From JAKAGZ01 sp964412105 (GTDB lineage: Bacteria; Bacteroidota; Ignavibacteria; Ignavibacteriales; Ignavibacteriaceae), in contig CAYPNM010000028.1 of NCBI GenBank assembly GCA_964412105.1, positions 1 through 44,066 on the forward strand: a stretch of DNA of 44,066 nt. The letters are read 5' to 3'. A program made the position numbers and the translations under genes. Position 1 is the stretch's first letter. Every line of letters starts with the position of its first letter. Below are positions 39,272 through 44,066 of this stretch, one piece after another. Under the pieces are notes generated by a model. The model worked only from the letters and a program-made list of their open reading frames with translations, had not been told where the DNA came from and searched no databases.

Positions 39272-41665
39272 CTATTCATATCTTAAAGTCTCAATAGGAT
39301 TAGCATTTGCAGCTTTAATACTTTGAAAACTGATTGTTAGAACTGAAATAAGTAATGCGACAGCAGCCGCAAGGATATAAATCCATATCCCCATTTCCGT
39401 TTTGTATGCAAAATCTTCCAGCCATTTTGAGATAGCATAATAGGCAACCGGCCAGGCTATTATATTTGCCACCAACACCCATTTGGTAAAATCCTTTGAA
39501 AGCAAAAATGATATTTTAAGCGCATCTGCTCCCAATACCTTTCTAATTCCGATTTCTTTCATACGAACCTCAGTGGCAAAAGATGAGAGACCAAATAAGC
39601 CCATTGATGCCACTAAAACTGAAAGAATTGCAAAGATCATTATTAGTGAACCTGTTTTTTCATCAGACTGATAGAGGCTACTATATTGCTCCGTAAGGGT
39701 TTCGTAACTGAAACTTTTGTCCGGAATTACATTCTTAAATTTATCTTTTAAGGAGGCTAAGGCCTGTTTAGTATAATTTGGATCGATCTTAATTGCTATA
39801 TTAAAGAATCTTACAGGGTTTATATAAAGGAAGAGGGGCTCTATTTTTTCGTGGAACGAGGCGGTGTGAAAATCTTTTATAACGCCGATTATTTTAACCA
39901 GTTTTTCTCTCCCACCACCCGGAATATAAACTTCAGTACCCACAGGATTTTTCAGACCTAGTTTTCTTTCTGCAGTCTCATTAATTATTATAGCATCATC
40001 TTTATCAGTTCCGAATTGCTCCGAGAAATTTCTCCCCTCAATCAGCTTTATGCCGAGCGTATTAATAAAATCATAGTCTACTCCTGATGCCTGCATCGTC
40101 ATTGCATCATCTTTTGCCTGACCCTTCAGCCTGAACGATTGCTGCTCTTTATTGCCCGAACCCGGCAATGTATAAACTCCCGAGACATCCATAACGCCCG
40201 GCACAGATAAAAATTCATTTTTGAGAACCTGATATTTATCAGCCGCGCCTTTTTGTGAAGCCGGATAGCTGACAATAAAAATATCTTTTTTATTAAATCC
40301 GGCATTTGCCGTAAGCATATAATTCAATTGCTTATAAATGGCAGCGGTTCCTATCAGCAAAAAGATTGAAATTGAGAATTGAAGTACTACAAGCATCTTT
40401 CTGAGACCCGCGCCCGATGAACCGGGTACCCTGATCCCTTTAAGTGAATCAACGGGTTTATACTTTGATAAAAATATTGCCGGATAAATGCCTGCAACAA
40501 GGCTTACAAAGAAGATTATACCGATCAGGATCAGGAAAAAGTCAGAGTTGAAATAATTTATACCGGTTATGTTAACATCGAAATATTTGAATAAAACAGG
40601 ATTAAGAAATTCAAAGAAGATTAAACTAATAAAGACTGCCAGCAAAGTTATTATTATGGATTCACCCCAGAACTGCTTAAATAAGCCTGCCCTGTTTGCA
40701 CCCAACACTTTTCTTAAGCCAACTTCTTTTGAACGGCGGAGTGATCTCGCAGTAGATAGATTTACAAAATTTAGACAGGCTATTAAAAGTAACAGAACAG
40801 CTATCGATGAAAAAATGTAAATAGATTTGATATTGCCTTTAGGTCCAAGTTCTCCAATCATATCTGATTTTAGATAGATATCTCTCAGCGGCAATACATA
40901 AAAGCTTAAAAACTTAGCAAATTTTTCATTAGTGTGTTTAACAAGGACCTTATCAAGTTTGTTTTTTAAATCATTCAGAGAAACATTATCTCTCAAATAA
41001 AGAAATGTATAATCTTCTCCCCAGCTCATCCAGGGATTGTTAATGTTAAATATTTCTATTGCCTTTGAATACGGCGCAATGAAATCACATCTAAGATAAG
41101 TATTAGGCGGTACATTTTTAATTATTCCGGTCACTGTAAAATTATATTTATTATCCAGTATTAAATCCTTCCCTATTGCGTTTTCATTATCAAAATATTT
41201 CTTTGCCATTGCTTCCGAAATAACAATAGAATTAGGTTTACTTAAAGCAGTACTTTGGTTACCTGCAACAAACGGAAAGGTAAAGACATTAAAGACATTA
41301 GAATCTGCGAAGAAGAAATTGTCCTCCATAAATTCCTTATTCCCCACTTTGACTTTTGCATTATATTTCTTTCTGAACCTGACTGAAGCTTTTACTTCCG
41401 GAATTTCTTCTGCGGCAGCCGGTCCTATTCCGGGCATCGCTCCCGCAAGTTTCATAATATTATCACCGTTACCAAAGCCTGCAGAAACTCTTACGATATT
41501 ATCAGCATTTTTGTGCATAGATTCATAGCTGAGCTGATCTGAAACATAGACGAGAATTAATAAACTACCCGCAATACCAATTGATAATCCGGCAATATTT
41601 ATTACAGAATAAAGTTTATTTCTTGTCAGGTTTCTGAATGCTATTTTTATATAATTTTTGAACAT
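39272..41665 (-). CDS. Large ABC permease, MacB_PCD/FtsX type (copy 1)
   Basis: The 797-residue membrane protein begins MFKNYIKIAFRNLTRNKLYS with an N-terminal helix (about 20-41), a periplasmic MacB_PCD domain, then three FtsX helices (about 285-305, 330-350 and 375-400), a second half with one helix (425-445), another periplasmic domain and three final helices. FtsX motifs RRSKEVGLRKVLGANR and VRMKEIGIRKVLGAD occur once in each half. The end NPIETLRYE is typical. It is paralogous to the 41677 gene, 11 bp away, so they may form a heterodimer. Confidence 0.92.
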   Translation of the reverse strand: MFKNYIKIAFRNLTRNKLYSVINIAGLSIGIAGSLLILVYVSDQLSYESMHKNADNIVRVSAGFGNGDNIMKLAGAMPGIGPAAAEEIPEVKASVRFRKKYNAKVKVGNKEFMEDNFFFADSNVFNVFTFPFVAGNQSTALSKPNSIVISEAMAKKYFDNENAIGKDLILDNKYNFTVTGIIKNVPPNTYLRCDFIAPYSKAIEIFNINNPWMSWGEDYTFLYLRDNVSLNDLKNKLDKVLVKHTNEKFAKFLSFYVLPLRDIYLKSDMIGELGPKGNIKSIYIFSSIAVLLLLIACLNFVNLSTARSLRRSKEVGLRKVLGANRAGLFKQFWGESIIITLLAVFISLIFFEFLNPVLFKYFDVNITGINYFNSDFFLILIGIIFFVSLVAGIYPAIFLSKYKPVDSLKGIRVPGSSGAGLRKMLVVLQFSISIFLLIGTAAIYKQLNYMLTANAGFNKKDIFIVSYPASQKGAADKYQVLKNEFLSVPGVMDVSGVYTLPGSGNKEQQSFRLKGQAKDDAMTMQASGVDYDFINTLGIKLIEGRNFSEQFGTDKDDAIIINETAERKLGLKNPVGTEVYIPGGGREKLVKIIGVIKDFHTASFHEKIEPLFLYINPVRFFNIAIKIDPNYTKQALASLKDKFKNVIPDKSFSYETLTEQYSSLYQSDEKTGSLIMIFAILSVLVASMGLFGLSSFATEVRMKEIGIRKVLGADALKISFLLSKDFTKWVLVANIIAWPVAYYAISKWLEDFAYKTEMGIWIYILAAAVALLISVLTISFQSIKAANANPIETLRYE

Positions 41666-41676
41666 ATTATTTTTCC

Positions 41677-44046
41677 TTATTCATACCTTAGAGTTTTTAC
41701 CGGGTTTGAATTTGCAGCCTTAATAGTTTGATAACTAATCGTTGCCAAAGCTATTAATAGAGAAATCGCAAATGCAAATAAGAATATCCATAAGCTGAAA
41801 GTTGTTCTGTAAGCATAGTTTTCCAGGATCTTATTCATTATGAAATATGATGCAGGCCAAGCAATGATATTAGCCACGACTATCCACAAAATAAATTCCC
41901 TGGAAAACACATATGTTATTCCTGATACAGAGGCTCCTAATACTTTTCTAATTCCAATTTCCTTTGTACGTAACTCAGCAATAAATGATGCTAATCCCAA
42001 GAGTCCGAGGCAGGCAATGATAATTGCAAAAACAGCGGCGTAACTAAATAGTGACATTATTTGTTCATCTGTTTTAAACATTTTAGCATAATCTTCATCA
42101 AAAAATTTATATTCGAATGGGAAAGCAGGATAAGTCTTGTGCCAGATCTGTTTTACGTGGTCCAAAGACCCCACTACATTACCTGCAGATAGCCTGACGA
42201 CAGCATAATTCACTTCTTTTGGAGCCAGATAAATTGCCAAAGGTTCAATGCCTCTTTTAATATTCAAATAGTTAAAATCCTTAATTACACCTATGATCGT
42301 GTTTTCACTTCCCCACGAAAATTTTCTACCGACTACGGATTTATTATCAATCATTTTCGCCAAAGCCTGATTTACAATTACAGCCCTGGTGGAATCCGTA
42401 GCAAACTGTCTTGAAAATGTTCTTCCTTCTGCCAGCTGAATTTTCATTGTTTTAAAGAAATCGTAATCAACTTCAGCAAAGCCAATTACCGGATTAAAAT
42501 TTGGATCCTTGTCATTCCACTTAGCGCCGCCTCCATTAGCTGACATATTTGTAGGAATTTGCAATGTCCCGGTCACATCAAGAATTTCCGGATCTCTTTC
42601 TAATCTCTCCTTCAGAACAGAATAGGAATTCTTAGTTTCACTATTAAGTGGAATGTATATTAATTGCTCTTTATCATATCCTAAATTTGTATTTCTCATA
42701 AGTTCCAGTTGTTTAAGCATAACAATGGTTCCTATAATAAGCATAACTGAAAGAGCAAATTGAAATACAACAAGCGATTTTCTGAACAGTGAACTTTTGC
42801 CGCCAAACTGAAATTTTTCCCTTAATATCCTGATTGGAGAAAATGATGACAGGAATAATGCAGGATACGTTCCTGAAACAAAGCCAGTAATTAAGGCAAC
42901 TGCCAGAACTGCAACAAAGAAATAAGGTTGCAACAAGGTTTCGTTTGAAAAGTTTTTCCCTGAAAGCTGGTTAAAAAGTGGGAGCAATAATTCTACAAAA
43001 ATCGAGGAAAGTAATACAGCTATAATACTTATAACTATTGCTTCACTGTAGAACTGGCCGATAATATTTTTTCGTACCGCACCCATTACTTTCCTTAAGC
43101 CAATTTCTTTATAACGTTTCACAGCGCGTGCTGTGGAAAGGTTCATATAATTAATACAAGCAATAATCAATATAAATAGAGCCAAAAATGAAAAGATATA
43201 TATACTTTGTATTGTGCCCACTGTTTTACCATATCCAAAACGAGCATAAAATCTTAAATCTTTTAACGGCATTAAATCAAATGGAATTACGCTGGTTTTT
43301 GAGTTTTGTGCCAGGGCGTGTTCACGGCGTATTTTTGTGATTTTCTTTTCTACATTAACAACATTTGCGTTTTTGTTTAACTGTATAAAAGTAGTAATTT
43401 CATTATATCCCCATCTGTCCGAATACTTCCCTATTGTTTTTATAAAATCGAAGGAAAGCAGTATATTAAATTTAAGATTTGTGTTTGAGGGGATATTCTG
43501 CATAACACCGGTAACGGTGAATGGATATTTGTTTTCAAGCGTGATAGCTTTACCAAGAGGATCAGTATTTCCAAAATACTTATGAGCAACATCCTCTGTA
43601 ATCACCATTGATGAGGGGTTACTTAAAGCAGATTTTATATCTCCTTTAATTAAAGGATAAGTAAACATATTAAGGAACGATGGATCAACACATCTTACTT
43701 CATCCTCGTAAAAAACCTTTTCATTATACTTCATCAAAATCGTTCCCGGATAATCGTAACGCGCGGAGTTTTCTACTTCAGGTAATTCATCCTTTAATGC
43801 CGCGGCCATTGGATATGGTGTAAGATTAACGTGAAAGGCTCCTTTTGAAGTCGGCTGGTCCTGTTCAACGCGGTATATAACATCTTTATTTTTCTGAAAT
43901 GAATCCCAGCTCAGTTCATTTTGCACCCACAAAAGCATTAATAGTACACAGGAAATTGCAATTGCTAAGCCAAAGATATTAATAAAGGAATACCCTTTTT
44001 GCCGCATGATATTTCTGAAAGCAATTTTTATATAATTTTTAATCAT
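41677..44046 (-). CDS. Large ABC permease, MacB_PCD/FtsX type (copy 2)
   Basis: A 789-residue paralogue of the gene at 39272 with the same two-half plan: MIKNYIKIAFRNIMRQKGYS start, helix 20-42, periplasmic domain (VIYRVEQDQ, PLGKAI), FtsX motif KRYKEIGLRKVMGAV, the second periplasmic part, ELRTKEIGIRKVLGAS and the closing NPVKTLRYE. It is immediately upstream of copy 1 and starts 20 bp inside the right edge of the window, with ATATGA-type leader and no visible promoter, so the operon may extend beyond the edge. Tandem duplication is the probable source of the pair. Confidence 0.92.
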   Translation of the reverse strand: MIKNYIKIAFRNIMRQKGYSFINIFGLAIAISCVLLMLLWVQNELSWDSFQKNKDVIYRVEQDQPTSKGAFHVNLTPYPMAAALKDELPEVENSARYDYPGTILMKYNEKVFYEDEVRCVDPSFLNMFTYPLIKGDIKSALSNPSSMVITEDVAHKYFGNTDPLGKAITLENKYPFTVTGVMQNIPSNTNLKFNILLSFDFIKTIGKYSDRWGYNEITTFIQLNKNANVVNVEKKITKIRREHALAQNSKTSVIPFDLMPLKDLRFYARFGYGKTVGTIQSIYIFSFLALFILIIACINYMNLSTARAVKRYKEIGLRKVMGAVRKNIIGQFYSEAIVISIIAVLLSSIFVELLLPLFNQLSGKNFSNETLLQPYFFVAVLAVALITGFVSGTYPALFLSSFSPIRILREKFQFGGKSSLFRKSLVVFQFALSVMLIIGTIVMLKQLELMRNTNLGYDKEQLIYIPLNSETKNSYSVLKERLERDPEILDVTGTLQIPTNMSANGGGAKWNDKDPNFNPVIGFAEVDYDFFKTMKIQLAEGRTFSRQFATDSTRAVIVNQALAKMIDNKSVVGRKFSWGSENTIIGVIKDFNYLNIKRGIEPLAIYLAPKEVNYAVVRLSAGNVVGSLDHVKQIWHKTYPAFPFEYKFFDEDYAKMFKTDEQIMSLFSYAAVFAIIIACLGLLGLASFIAELRTKEIGIRKVLGASVSGITYVFSREFILWIVVANIIAWPASYFIMNKILENYAYRTTFSLWIFLFAFAISLLIALATISYQTIKAANSNPVKTLRYE

Positions 44047-44066
44047 ATTACTCTCAAATAAATTTA

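Noticed and set aside
1..44066. CRISPR array or IS element
   Set aside because: No regularly spaced direct repeats and no transposase motifs were found on either strand by eye.

Overview
The window looks like chromosomal DNA of a low-GC (roughly 35%) member of the Bacteroidota/Chlorobi/Ignavibacteria assemblage, and Ignavibacteria fits best. This is inference from gene content: a SusC/SusD-type outer-membrane pair, a POT peptide transporter, the acetylase (DapH) branch of diaminopimelate synthesis, folP-cdaA linkage, large Ser/Thr kinases with TolB-like and TPR tails, 790-residue MacB/FtsX-type permeases, and frequent purine-rich ribosome binding sites. No rRNA, IS transposase, phage gene or CRISPR array is visible. 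Most genes are on the minus strand.

Layout. Bases 1-7270 (minus) hold a housekeeping run: PASTA membrane protein, rpe, a hairpin, folP, cdaA (c-di-AMP synthesis), a GT2 glycosyltransferase, a CHAD protein, an MBL-fold hydrolase, parA, parB and the start of a secreted protein that runs off the edge. Bases 7497-10840 (plus) hold a POT transporter with a strong terminator and an RqcH/NFACT homologue. Bases 10841-11876 are the least explained part: two tandem paralogous small membrane proteins (shared GWED..GFH motif), each behind a duplicated TTGACA-type promoter, followed by a cluster of perfect hairpins that could be a structured RNA.

Bases 11877-17691 (minus) are a compact lysine/diaminopimelate operon: dapA, dapB, dapH, two tandem aspartokinases and an M20 deacetylase. 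Then come tRNA-Arg(ACG), tRNA-Arg(TCG) and a tRNA-like fragment, a small membrane protein, and tadA, the enzyme expected to edit tRNA-Arg(ACG). A TPR protein, an O-methyltransferase-like protein and a lipase-like hydrolase follow.

Bases 22586-37963 (minus) form a signalling and outer-membrane island: a PAS/PP2C phosphatase whose N-terminal membrane region appears to start at ATA, a secreted esterase, a palindromic intergenic element with inverted ends, two closely related Ser/Thr kinases, SusC, SusD, a GAF/PP2C phosphatase and an ECF-type sigma factor. A 39-codon relic of a third kinase N-terminus lies beyond it. Bases 38062-44046 (minus) encode an ABC efflux or lipoprotein-export type system: two large paralogous permeases, an unrecognised 105-residue protein and the ATPase.

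The best candidates for something undescribed are the tandem GWED small-protein module with the adjacent hairpin cluster, the kinase/SusCD/phosphatase/sigma island with its kinase relic, and the ATA-initiated phosphatase. All assignments come from reading motifs by eye; no database search was run.
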